A stretch of DNA of 7,992 nucleotides from G001797105 sp964528155 (GCA_964528155.1 CAZGRL010000148.1:1-7992); one strand, 5' to 3'. Positions 1-7,095 are shown, counted from the first letter of the stretch. A program made the numbers and translations. Notes: generated from the letters alone by a model not told the origin.

Positions 1-2
1 AC

Positions 3-1004
3 CCCTCATGGCTGCGCAGTCTGGTGGCCGAGGGCATGATCGGTGGGGTCGGGACGGTACTCACCTTCGTGCCGATTCTCATGATCTTCTTTGTGGCGTT
101 GGGCATGCTTGAGGATGTCGGCTATCTCGCTCGCGCCGCCTATGTGATGGACCGCTTCATGCATCCGATGGGGTTGCACGGGCGCTCCTTCATGCCGCTG
201 TTCCTCGGTTTTGGCTGCAATGTCCCGGCGGTTATGGGTTGTCGGATCATCGAGAACCAGCGGCTGCGACTATTGACCATCCTCCTGGCGCCCTTCGTCC
301 CTTGCACAGCCCGACTGGCCGTCGTGGCCTTCCTGACACCGGCTTTCTTTGGGGGGAATTCGACCCTGGTTTCGTGGGGTCTTGTCTCACTTAACCTGGT
401 CGTGTTGATCCTGGTCGGCCTGGCTGTCCATCGACTGGTCTTCAAAGGCACGCAGCTGGCGTTCATCATGGAGATGCCTCTGTACCATACGCCCAACCTG
501 AGATCGGTCGTTTCTTTCGTCCGGCACAACACCTTGGAGTTTGTCAGGAAGGCAGGCACGATCATCCTGATCTTCTCGGTCGCGGTCTGGTTCCTAAGCC
601 GAGTGCCGACAGGAGAGCTGGAGACGAGCCTGCTGGCCGATATCGGCAATGCGCTGACACCGGCTAGTGAGATGATCGGCGGGAAAGACTGGCGCATCAA
701 TGTCGCCCTGCTGACCAGCTTCGTTGCCAAGGAGAACACAATCGCCACGCTTGGCGTTCTGTTTGGCGGCGAAGGGAGCAGCGGCGGGCTGGCGGCCAGA
801 GTTGCGGGGATCCTCGATCCGGGCGCGGCGCTGTCCTTCCTGGTGGTCCAAATGCTCTTCATTCCCTGCGCCCCAACCGTTGCAGTCATTTGGAGCGAAA
901 GCCGGTCATGGCGCTGGACGGCACTCAGTCTGGGGCTGATGCTGGCGATCTCATTCATCATGGGCGCTGCTGTCTACCACGTTTACGCCTGGCTGGCGTA
1001 CTGA
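3..1004 (+). CDS. feoB: Ferrous iron transport protein B, C-terminal part (cut by left edge)
   Basis: This is the membrane part of FeoB, the GTP-driven Fe(II) uptake permease of the inner membrane. The frame is open to the left edge, so the N-terminal G domain lies outside; the GTG at 24 is an internal valine, not a start. About 333 residues are visible. The first Gate motif GFGCNVPAVM is followed by a tract in the position of the family's APLMSCSARLPV, here reading APFVPCTARLAV, with alanine where proline is usual. The second Gate motif reads FVAKENTIATLGVLFG, matching the usual AKE..-TLGVLYG, and the last segment contains FIPCAPTVAVIW. Several hydrophobic helices separate these motifs. The conserved cysteines of GFGC, PFVPC and FIPC are present. 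No feoA or feoC follows; the next gene is convergent and its stop is 29 bp away. Identification is firm from these motifs. Confidence 0.95.
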   Translation, partial: PSWLRSLVAEGMIGGVGTVLTFVPILMIFFVALGMLEDVGYLARAAYVMDRFMHPMGLHGRSFMPLFLGFGCNVPAVMGCRIIENQRLRLLTILLAPFVPCTARLAVVAFLTPAFFGGNSTLVSWGLVSLNLVVLILVGLAVHRLVFKGTQLAFIMEMPLYHTPNLRSVVSFVRHNTLEFVRKAGTIILIFSVAVWFLSRVPTGELETSLLADIGNALTPASEMIGGKDWRINVALLTSFVAKENTIATLGVLFGGEGSSGGLAARVAGILDPGAALSFLVVQMLFIPCAPTVAVIWSESRSWRWTALSLGLMLAISFIMGAAVYHVYAWLAY

Positions 1005-1013
1005 TCCGCCGTC

Positions 1014-1066
1014 CCCCCGTCTTCGGTCCCCGGTCATACCGCCGTCCGTCGTCTATCGTCCGCCGT
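1014..1066 (-). repeat. Degenerate 7-bp tandem array A at the feoB/MFS junction
   Basis: Read on the minus strand, this tract splits into seven heptads: ACGGCGG, ACGATAG, ACGACGG, ACGGCGG, then a 4-bp interruption (TATG), then ACCGGGG, ACCGAAG, ACGGGGG. It fills the gap between two convergent genes and also covers the last ten or so codons of the MFS gene, whose TGA stop falls at the interruption. It shares a 16-bp identical block with the array at 3524-3561 (1016-1031 against 3526-3541). A second block, 1047-1069 against 3542-3564, matches at 20 of 23 positions. Confidence 0.75.
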
Positions 1067-2407
1067 CCAATCCGGCAGTTCCAGCTCCACCCGCCGGATG
1101 CGGGGTGAAGCGAAGGCACTCAACGCCGTGATGACTGCCAGCGCTCCGGTCAGGATGAAGAGCAGCCCCGTACCGCGCCCGGGCCCGAAACCGATGAGCC
1201 GACCGAACGTCTGCGCCAGTCGAGTGCCGGATGTCATGAAGGGCTCAAAGACACTGTCGGCAAGAAATCCGCTGAGAGGATAAGCCACCGCGAAGGCCAA
1301 CGTGTTGAGGGCCACGCGCAGGCCGAACACCCGCCCCTGAATTGCCGGGGCGACTTTGGCTTGCAGGATCGTCTGGCTGGCTCCCATCACCGTCGGCAGT
1401 GCCAGGAAGGCTAGGAAGACGGCCGCCCCGACGAGCTCGACCGAGGGCTTCAGTCCGGCGAGAATCACTCCCAGACTCAGGATCGAATAGCCCCCGAACA
1501 CGGCGAAGATCCTACGCGGACCACCACCGGACGCCGTGAAAACCAGGCTTCCGATGAGCATGCCCAGTCCGCCGACAGTCATGATTCGGCCCAGTACCTC
1601 GGGTGAGGTGAACCGAAGCACCATGGGTGTCAGGGCCGCTTCGGCCACGCCGACGAAGAAGTTCACTAGCGCGAAGATCGCCAGCAATCCGACCAGCCCC
1701 GGTCGAAGGCGCAGGTAATCAACCGCCTGACCGAGCTGTGAGGCCCAACTCGTTTGCCCATCGGCGGCCGTGACATCGGCGGCCGGAACGCGCGGAAAGC
1801 GGGCCGAGAGCAGGGTCCAGAAAGCGAAGAGGAAAGTGGCCATGTCGATCAGCAGGACGCTGGCCAGACCCAGCGCGCCGAACAGGGCACCGGCCAGGAC
1901 CGGCGCCCCGATCTGACCGACGGCCTCGCCAAGCTGTAGCATGCCGTTCGCCCGGCCGAATTTCTCCTTGGGCACCAACTGCGTCACCGCCGCGCCAAAT
2001 GCCGGAGCCTGCAGAGCGCTGGCGGCGGCGTTCCATGCCGTGAGGGCATAGACATGCCAGGCTGTGAGCCTGCCGGCGGCGAACAGGATGGCCGCGATCA
2101 GCGTGGCCAGGCAGGCACCCAGGTCGGCCAACAACATGATCCAGCGTCGATCATGGCGATCAGCCAACACGCCGGCGGCCGGCGCCAGCAGGGCCTTGGG
2201 GAGCATGGTGAGGAGCAGGGTCAGAGCGAAGCCAACGGCCGACCCCGTTTCGAGGAAGATCCACACCCCGAGCGCGAAGCCACTCATGCTCGAACCGAGG
2301 ATGGAAACCGTCTGGCCGATCCAGATGATGTTGAAAGTCCGCATCGTTTGTTGTCGATCGGAGGCGGCTCGCGCCCTCTTTGTCTCTCGTTCCACCGCTG
2401 TTGACAT
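1034..2407 (-). CDS. MFS exporter of the MFS_3 / macrolide-efflux-like group
   Basis: A 457-residue secondary transporter, probably a proton-driven drug or metabolite exporter in the cytoplasmic membrane. It has two sets of about six hydrophobic helices split by a hydrophilic loop near residues 202-232. The MFS signature GVLADRHDRR lies at residues 79-88, between helices 2 and 3. The segment around 144-175 (LVPKEKFGRANG... GAPVLAG) and the segment around 353-384 (APAIQGRVFGLR...) are typical of the group holding macrolide and enterobactin exporters. The ATG at 2407 has AGGAAG about nine bases upstream; the next in-frame ATG (residue 22) has no ribosome site. The last eleven residues (WTADDRRRTAV) are encoded by a heptad repeat and are probably not part of the conserved fold. 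It follows the 65-residue gene in the same direction and is divergent from the TetR gene, so TetR-controlled efflux is the likely setting. The substrate cannot be read from sequence. Confidence 0.88.
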   Translation of the reverse strand: MSTAVERETKRARAASDRQQTMRTFNIIWIGQTVSILGSSMSGFALGVWIFLETGSAVGFALTLLLTMLPKALLAPAAGVLADRHDRRWIMLLADLGACLATLIAAILFAAGRLTAWHVYALTAWNAAASALQAPAFGAAVTQLVPKEKFGRANGMLQLGEAVGQIGAPVLAGALFGALGLASVLLIDMATFLFAFWTLLSARFPRVPAADVTAADGQTSWASQLGQAVDYLRLRPGLVGLLAIFALVNFFVGVAEAALTPMVLRFTSPEVLGRIMTVGGLGMLIGSLVFTASGGGPRRIFAVFGGYSILSLGVILAGLKPSVELVGAAVFLAFLALPTVMGASQTILQAKVAPAIQGRVFGLRVALNTLAFAVAYPLSGFLADSVFEPFMTSGTRLAQTFGRLIGFGPGRGTGLLFILTGALAVITALSAFASPRIRRVELELPDWTADDRRRTAV

Positions 2408-2436
2408 GACTGGTCTCTTCCTAATGCTGAGAAGGG

Positions 2437-2460
2437 GGGGCTGGCGCTACCGCCAGCCCC
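2437..2460 (-). promoter_or_regulatory. Perfect stem-loop between the small membrane gene and the MFS gene
   Basis: GGGGCTGGCG (2437-2446) and CGCCAGCCCC (2451-2460) are exact reverse complements around a 4-base loop, giving a 10-bp GC-rich stem. In the direction of transcription it is followed by CCCTTCTC, not a U-run, so a full intrinsic terminator is unlikely. It could instead lower read-through into the exporter gene, or protect the 3' end of the upstream message. It ends about 30 bp before the MFS start codon. Confidence 0.55.
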
Positions 2461-2479
2461 TGTTCCAACGCCCTCCGCC

Positions 2480-2677
2480 CTAGCGGCGATTGAGCATGCT
2501 GGCCAGACCCCCGGCGATTACCAGGCCGGGTAGGACGATCCTGGCAGGCTCCTCGACGTACCCGATCGAGCTGAGCAGCCAGAAGCCGCCGATGGCGGCC
2601 AGGAGCAGACCCCACCAGAGCCCTCGTCCGCGCCGCTCACCCTCGCCCGCGTGCCAGCGATTACGTAGCTCGTCCAT
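2480..2677 (-). CDS. Small two-TM membrane protein (LiaF/LiaI-type TM region)
   Basis: A 65-residue protein with a charged start (MDELRNRWHAGEGERRGRG), a hydrophobic helix at about 19-39 and a second at about 47-62, ending in basic residues (LNRR). The pattern of glycines and the central proline (VLPGLVIAGG) resembles the short TM region at the N-terminus of LiaF-like proteins, which is known as a stand-alone domain; that match is by eye. The ATG at 2677 has AAAGGAGG six bases upstream, a very strong ribosome site that settles the start. It is the first gene after a near-consensus promoter and sits 72 bp before the MFS gene on the same strand, so the two are probably cotranscribed. Its job is unknown; an accessory or envelope-stress role is only a guess. 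Confidence 0.8.
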   Translation of the reverse strand: MDELRNRWHAGEGERRGRGLWWGLLLAAIGGFWLLSSIGYVEEPARIVLPGLVIAGGLASMLNRR

Positions 2678-2693
2678 CTTGTCCTCCTTTCAT

Positions 2694-2708
2694 GAGTGTG
2701 ATACACTC
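2694..2708. promoter_or_regulatory. Candidate TetR operator palindrome
   Basis: GAGTGT-GAT-ACACTC is a perfect 6-bp inverted repeat with a 3-bp centre. It lies in the divergent region between the TetR gene and the small-protein/MFS unit, downstream of the leftward -10 box and 16 bp before the small gene's start codon. A repressor bound there would block transcription of that unit. Size and position suit a TetR-family site; the assignment to this particular regulator is inferred from adjacency. Confidence 0.5.
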
Positions 2709-2730
2709 TGTAAGATAAGATCCTGCATAT

Positions 2731-2758
2731 ATCATAATAAGCCGCTGAAGCTTGTCAA
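2731..2758 (-). promoter_or_regulatory. Sigma-70-type promoter for the small protein/MFS unit
   Basis: On the minus strand a perfect -35 box TTGACA (2753-2758) is followed after 16 bp by TATGAT (2731-2736), five of six bases matching the -10 consensus. Transcription would start near 2724, giving an untranslated leader of about 47 bases that contains the GAGTGT palindrome and the AAAGGAGG ribosome site. It is the best promoter match I found by eye, mainly in the intergenic stretches. Confidence 0.7.
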
Positions 2759-2866
2759 CCGGCAAACTCGCGCCACTGGCTCATACGAGACAGAATCGGA
2801 AATCTGGCCCACATCTTTCAAGGAAGCGGCCTGTCACCTGGTACGTGGCAATCGAGGAGGGCCCCA

Positions 2867-3514
2867 ATGAACGAGGAGGATCGGCGTGTGGTGCGGACAC
2901 GCCGGCTGCTGAGAGAGGCACTGCTCGAACTGATCGCCGAGAAGGCCTACAAAGAAATCACAATCCGTGATCTGACCGACCGAGCTGACATCGGCTATGC
3001 CACGTTCTTTCGCCACTATGACAGCGTTGACGACCTGATGTTGGAGATTCTCACAAGTATCATCGGGGAGCTGGAATCATTGGCGGAGGAGGCGGGGGAG
3101 GATTACTTCGAGCGAGAGGGTTTCTTGATCTTCCAGAATGTCGCCCGTAACCCGTCGCTCTATCGCGGCATCTTGGGCAGTCATGCCTTCAGCCGCAAGC
3201 TCCGGGCGCACGTTCAGGGCATGATGGTCGCCCATCTGAAGAGCCACGCCGGCGACATCGAGTCGACTCTGATCCCGCTGGAGGTCGCCTCCTTGCACAT
3301 GGTTTCTTCATTGATGGGGCTGATTGAATGGTGGGTCGAGCGCGGGATGGACCTGCCGATCGAGCGCATGGCGACGATCTACGAGCGGCTGATCATCCGC
3401 GCCACCTGGCAGGCGCTGACGCCGGGGCTACCGCTGTGGCTGCCGTGGGAGGCTGGACGGCGAACGGAGGACGGAAGACCGGAGACCGAGGACCGGAGAC
3501 AAGCTAAAAGCTGA
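2867..3514 (+). CDS. TetR/AcrR-family transcriptional regulator
   Basis: A 215-residue one-component repressor. Residues 8-60 form the TetR DNA-binding unit, with the recognition part ITIRDLTDRADIGYATFFRH (31-50) followed by YDSVDDLML, a close match to the family pattern. Residues about 65-185 are helical and should form the ligand and dimer domain, with a tryptophan pair in LIEWWVERG near 152-160. The ATG at 2867 has AGGAGG at 2855-2860, six bases before it. The gene is divergent from the small membrane protein/MFS unit and shares a 189-bp control region containing a palindrome, so it probably represses that unit and may control itself. Residues about 197-211 (RRTEDGRPETEDRR) are a hydrophilic tail encoded by 7-bp tandem repeats, longer than usual for the family and probably not functional. 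The ligand is unknown. Confidence 0.92.
   Translation: MNEEDRRVVRTRRLLREALLELIAEKAYKEITIRDLTDRADIGYATFFRHYDSVDDLMLEILTSIIGELESLAEEAGEDYFEREGFLIFQNVARNPSLYRGILGSHAFSRKLRAHVQGMMVAHLKSHAGDIESTLIPLEVASLHMVSSLMGLIEWWVERGMDLPIERMATIYERLIIRATWQALTPGLPLWLPWEAGRRTEDGRPETEDRRQAKS
3457..3500 (+). repeat. Degenerate 7-bp tandem array B1 inside the TetR 3' end
   Basis: Six head-to-tail heptads read ACGGCGA, ACGGAGG, ACGGAAG, ACCGGAG, ACCGAGG, ACCGGAG, then AC. Because 7 is not a multiple of 3, three units encode seven residues, which explains the repeated TED/GRP pattern at the end of the TetR protein. A 13-bp block (3474-3486) is identical to 7469-7481 in the right-hand array. Confidence 0.8.
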
Positions 3515-3558
3515 ATTACCGGTCTCCCGTCTTCGGTCCCCCGTCGTCCATCGTCCCT
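3464..3558. terminator. Long imperfect hairpin between convergent TetR and ABC genes
   Basis: The two facing heptad arrays pair in one register: 3464-3500 against 3522-3558. Of 37 positions, 29 are Watson-Crick pairs, one is G-U and seven are mismatches, around a 21-base loop that holds a small AGCT-AAA-AGCT hairpin. The structure starts inside the TetR tail and ends 17 bp past the permease stop, so it could end or protect transcripts from both sides. There is no U-run, so factor-independent termination is not assured. Confidence 0.45.
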
Positions 3559-3561
3559 CGT
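3524..3561 (-). repeat. Degenerate 7-bp tandem array B2 downstream of the ABC permease
   Basis: On the minus strand the units are ACGAGGG, ACGATGG, a 3-bp ACG remnant, ACGGGGG, ACCGAAG and ACGGGAG. It faces array B1 across about 20 bp. It shares long near-identical blocks with the array at 1014-1066 and lies just past the permease stop, so here it does not alter a protein on its own strand. Confidence 0.75.
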
Positions 3562-3574
3562 CCACCATCTGTCG

Positions 3575-5971
3575 CTATTCGTACGCGAGGACCTCCCGCA
3601 CCGTCAACCGCATTGCGTTGAGGGCGGGCAGCGCGCTGGCCAGCGCGGCGATGATCGTGACGACACCCAGCCAGATCAGCAGGCCATCCACGCCGAAAGT
3701 GAAATCGAGCGGCGCCGACAGGATGGCCGCGCCGACCCCGGCGTTGAGCACTAGGGTGATCGGAACCGAGAGCAGCAAACCCAGAATCCAGCTGATCATC
3801 CCTATGATCAACCCTTCGAGGATCACGAGCCTCAATATCGCCGCGTTGGACGCACCCACAGCGCGCAGGACACCGATCTCCCGGCTGCGTTCCAGCACGT
3901 TCATGCTCATCGTGCCCATCAATCCCAGGCCGCCGACGATGGCGATCAGGACCGCCATCACCAGCAAGAAATAGATCATCACATCAAACTGCCCGCTTTG
4001 TTGCTTTCGCCATGTCTCGCCGGTCGTGATCTCGCTCACCGGGATGTGATTGCGTCGCAGGGCTGTCTCGATCTCATGCGCCACCCTGTCTTGAGTCGCC
4101 GGGTCGGGTGAGGTCGTGGTCACTCGCACGGATCCAACCTGTCCAACCTGATTCAACCGATGCGCCAGGTCCTCTTGGGAGGTATAGATCAATGCCGGGA
4201 CCTGGTTGCCGCCCATTTTGTAGACCCCGACAATCCGCCACTCGTAGTCCTTGTCATTGATCGTCGTCACCACGGTATCTCCGACCTTCAGGTCCGGATA
4301 CGTATTGAGCACATGGGCCCCGATCACGATCGCCCCTTGATCGCCCGGACGCACCCAACGACCCTCGACCACGATCGGTCGGATCAGCCGGCTGCCGGCC
4401 GGAGGGGCGATGAAGGCGATGGGGAGCGTTTCTTCCTGTGCAGGCGATTTGAGCTCCCCCGACTGGTAGTCCCAACCTTCGATCGCGGCGACCTCGGGCA
4501 GCCCGCTGATAAGTGTCTCGAGCTTGCCGAATCGGGCGTTCTGCCCCAGAGAAACGTTGACATCAGCCAGGTAGTAGCCCTGAACCTGGGCGATGACCTG
4601 GTCGAAGGCAGCCCAGAGATTGAAAACAGCGATGAAGATCGCCCCCCCAAGGGTCAGGGTTGACAAGGTCAAAGCCAGCCGCATCTTGCGTCGGAAGGTA
4701 TTGCGAATAGAGATCAACGTCGGCCGAGAGGCCAACCGGATCCTCTCGAGCAACTGATCGATTCGACCCTTGCCGAATTCGCCTTTCCCAAGCCCGTAAC
4801 TTGAGATCGCCTCCCGGACGGTCAGACGCGTGCCGCTCCACACCGGGCCGATCGCCGCCAGAACCGGGATCACCAGGGCGATCCCCGCTTGCAGCACCAC
4901 GGCCAGCGGGGAGAAGTGGAACGGTCTAACCCTGTAGTTCAGCCAGGCCCCCATCCCCTGCGCCACGCGGTGTGCCGCCAGACCCGAGAGGCCGACAGTG
5001 ATGGCGAAGGCGGCTAGCCCAAGACATACGACCAATGCCAGATACATCGCCACGATCTGGCGCCGCCGGCCTCCGATGGCTTTCATCACGCCTATGAACC
5101 TCACCTGCTGGGATAACATGGCCCCGATGATGTTCACGATCAGAAATGTACTCAGGAAAACCGCCAACACCCCCAGGATCGCCAGGATCGCCGTCACCGC
5201 CTCGAAGATGTCCTTGGCGAAGTGCCGGCCCGGGTTATAGATGAACGTCGAGTCCACCTCCAGCCCGTTCTGCTCCATCCGGTGGACGACTGCCTGGGTG
5301 ACGGCCGTGACATGGGCCGTGTCGGTGCGGCCCTCCTGGACGGTCAGGTAGACCTGGTTGGAATCACGCGTCCCTCCCAGCCATTCCAACGTGGCCGGGT
5401 CTGTGTACACCTGGATGATCGAGCCGAAACTAGCTGGGATGGCAGACACGTCGTGAGCGATGGCCGCAACCCCCAGCGTGCGCTTGCTTCTGTCCGAGAG
5501 TTCAATCGTGATCGTGTCGCCTGCCTGTACCGGCAACGCACCCAGGGAGGCATCAGCCACGTAGACCTCATGTCGCCCAAGCTCGGGTAGAGGTGCATTG
5601 TCGTTGGGAAATAGCCGATCGATCCGCATGCCAGATAGCGCAGGAATGGCGACGATTTGTATGGCACGTCTCTGATCCTGGCCGAGTTCGACTCTGGCCG
5701 TTACTGCAGCTCGGCCTTCGAGTTCGGCGACACCCGGGACGCGGCGCAATGCCGGTAGCAGGTCTTCGCTGAAAGGATCGGAGTAGATGATCGCCGAATG
5801 CCCGTTGCTGGCGGCGTAGTCGGCATCCATGTCGGAAAGTGAGATATCGCCCAATGCGGCGATGAAGCCGACGGCGAAGATCCCTACGGCGATCGTCAGG
5901 ATCATCAGCGCGGAGCGGGCCTTGTTTCCCCACAGATCCGCAATGACCTTCTTCCAACGTGGGGGGATCAT
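3575..5971 (-). CDS. ABC transporter permease, MacB/LolC-type with two FtsX domains
   Basis: A 798-residue inner-membrane permease that pairs with the ATPase encoded just upstream. It begins with a short cytoplasmic helix and TM1 (about 19-41), followed by an extracytoplasmic MacB_PCD-like domain (about 42-257). The first FtsX domain has three TMs (about 258-283, 307-332, 354-376) and the coupling stretch RFIGVMKAIGGRRRQIVAMY. A fifth TM (about 429-452) leads to a second extracytoplasmic domain (to about 660), and the second FtsX domain (about 663-686, 718-745, 762-784) carries ERSREIGVLRAVGASNAAIL. Both halves end in a related motif, TVREAISSYG and TVREVLAYE. The ATG overlaps the ATPase stop as ATGA, implying translational coupling. 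The family (mechanotransmission type) exports peptides, antibiotics or lipoproteins, or drives extracytoplasmic processes without transport. No MacA-like adaptor is adjacent, so the cargo cannot be stated. Confidence 0.93.
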   Translation of the reverse strand: MIPPRWKKVIADLWGNKARSALMILTIAVGIFAVGFIAALGDISLSDMDADYAASNGHSAIIYSDPFSEDLLPALRRVPGVAELEGRAAVTARVELGQDQRRAIQIVAIPALSGMRIDRLFPNDNAPLPELGRHEVYVADASLGALPVQAGDTITIELSDRSKRTLGVAAIAHDVSAIPASFGSIIQVYTDPATLEWLGGTRDSNQVYLTVQEGRTDTAHVTAVTQAVVHRMEQNGLEVDSTFIYNPGRHFAKDIFEAVTAILAILGVLAVFLSTFLIVNIIGAMLSQQVRFIGVMKAIGGRRRQIVAMYLALVVCLGLAAFAITVGLSGLAAHRVAQGMGAWLNYRVRPFHFSPLAVVLQAGIALVIPVLAAIGPVWSGTRLTVREAISSYGLGKGEFGKGRIDQLLERIRLASRPTLISIRNTFRRKMRLALTLSTLTLGGAIFIAVFNLWAAFDQVIAQVQGYYLADVNVSLGQNARFGKLETLISGLPEVAAIEGWDYQSGELKSPAQEETLPIAFIAPPAGSRLIRPIVVEGRWVRPGDQGAIVIGAHVLNTYPDLKVGDTVVTTINDKDYEWRIVGVYKMGGNQVPALIYTSQEDLAHRLNQVGQVGSVRVTTTSPDPATQDRVAHEIETALRRNHIPVSEITTGETWRKQQSGQFDVMIYFLLVMAVLIAIVGGLGLMGTMSMNVLERSREIGVLRAVGASNAAILRLVILEGLIIGMISWILGLLLSVPITLVLNAGVGAAILSAPLDFTFGVDGLLIWLGVVTIIAALASALPALNAMRLTVREVLAYE

Positions 5972-7089
5972 TCCCGCCCCCCACGGGCGGCCAGGTTCTC
6001 GGCCAATCTTTCCTCCACGACCCGCTCGATCGCGTCGCGAGTCGCCTCCGACTGCGCCAGCAAATCGACCAGCGTCTGGCGGTCGAGCGAGACCAGCTCG
6101 ACCGGGGCCGCATGCGCCGCTCGAACTGTGGCGGCGGTCGTGCCGCCACGCAGAACCTCGATCTCACCGAAGTACTGGCCCGGAGTCATCTCCGACACGA
6201 CGACATCGGAGGCGTTAGGTCGGTGCAGGACGACTTCCACCTTGCCTTTGGTCACGATATAAAACCGGTCCTCCCGCGCGCCCTGATGCATGATGGCCGT
6301 ACCCGGGGCAACGGTCTGCGCCTTCAGATGCCGGGTCGCATGCGCCATTTGATCCAGACTCAATGTCGGTAGCGCACGCGCCACGTATTCGTTGACGACC
6401 TCGCCATCCGCCAGGAGGATCGTGCGCGAAACCCGCCGGGCGAGGCTCCCGTCGTGAGTGACCATGATCACGGTCTTGCCTCGATCGACCATGTCGTGAA
6501 ACAGGGCGAAGACCGACTCGGCCGTCTTTGAGTCGAGGTTTCCGGTCGGCTCATCGGCGACCAGGAGTGGCGGATCATTTGCCAGTGCCCGGGCGATGGC
6601 CACGCGCTGCTGCTGCCCGCCAGACAGGGCCGAAGGCAACTTGTGGGCGTGCTCACCCATCTCGACCATCTCGAGCAAATGCATCGCCCTCTGGCTTCGC
6701 TCGCCCGGTTCGTACATGCCGCAAAAGTCCATCGGCAGCATCACGTTCTCCGCCAACGAGAGCATGGGCAGCGATTGGAAGAACTGGAAGACGATCCCCA
6801 GATTCTTGCCCCGCCAGACCGCCATCTGTCCTTCACTCAACTCGTGCACCGGTGTGTCGCCGACCCAGATTTCCCCCGAGGTTGGGCGGTCGACTCCCGT
6901 GACCATGTTGAGCAAAGTCGACTTGCCGCTTCCGGATTTCCCCACGACACCGACAAACTCCCCGGCCGGGATCTCCAGGTTGACCTCGCGCAAGACCGGT
7001 GTCTCACCGGCCGCGGTTCGATAGGACTTGTAGATATGCTTCAGCTGGACAAATGCCCTGCCGTTCGTCTCGGCTCGTGTATCTCCCAT
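5968..7089 (-). CDS. ABC ATPase (MacB/LolD-type) fused to a cyclic-nucleotide-binding-like domain
   Basis: A 373-residue cytoplasmic ATPase. All ABC motifs are present: Walker A GKSGSGKST (50-58), Q-loop Q102, signature LSGGQ (155-159), Walker B LLVADE (175-180), D-loop NLDS (184-187) and H212. The core resembles MacB/LolD ATPases that pair with FtsX-type permeases. After about residue 240 comes an extra domain, about 252-345, with the jelly-roll pattern of the Crp/cNMP-binding fold: VAPGTAIMHQGAREDRFYIV, then KGKVEVV, then YFGEIEVLRGGTTAATVRA. The GE of the phosphate-binding cassette is kept (308-309), but the arginine that holds the cyclic phosphate is threonine (about 318). No helix-turn-helix follows, so this is not a transcription factor. 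A regulatory or partner-binding role on the transporter is inferred. The ATG at 7089 was chosen because AAAGGG lies nine bases upstream; an in-frame TTG at 7095 is possible. Confidence 0.9.
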   Translation of the reverse strand: MGDTRAETNGRAFVQLKHIYKSYRTAAGETPVLREVNLEIPAGEFVGVVGKSGSGKSTLLNMVTGVDRPTSGEIWVGDTPVHELSEGQMAVWRGKNLGIVFQFFQSLPMLSLAENVMLPMDFCGMYEPGERSQRAMHLLEMVEMGEHAHKLPSALSGGQQQRVAIARALANDPPLLVADEPTGNLDSKTAESVFALFHDMVDRGKTVIMVTHDGSLARRVSRTILLADGEVVNEYVARALPTLSLDQMAHATRHLKAQTVAPGTAIMHQGAREDRFYIVTKGKVEVVLHRPNASDVVVSEMTPGQYFGEIEVLRGGTTAATVRAAHAAPVELVSLDRQTLVDLLAQSEATRDAIERVVEERLAENLAARGGRE

Positions 7090-7095
7090 GTTCAA

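Noticed and set aside
24..26. GTG at 24 as the start of a short FeoB-like protein
   Set aside because: The frame is open upstream to the window edge and the preceding codons (PSWLRSL) match the FeoB sequence just before this point, so the GTG is internal.
140..961. A 273-codon open frame antisense to feoB
   Set aside because: The sense frame has unmistakable FeoB motifs throughout; the antisense product is rich in R, S, T and P, as expected of a shadow frame.
2752..2792. A rightward promoter for the TetR gene using TTGTCA and TCATAC
   Set aside because: The spacing between these boxes is about 23 bp, too long for a normal promoter, and no better pair was found on this strand.
3457..3564. 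A CRISPR-like array
   Set aside because: The repeats are 7-bp direct tandem units without spacers, and no cas genes are present.
6050..6340. A separate Crp/Fnr-type regulator gene
   Set aside because: The cNMP-like domain is in frame with the ABC ATPase without a break, has no helix-turn-helix, and its stop overlaps the permease start. It is a fusion domain.
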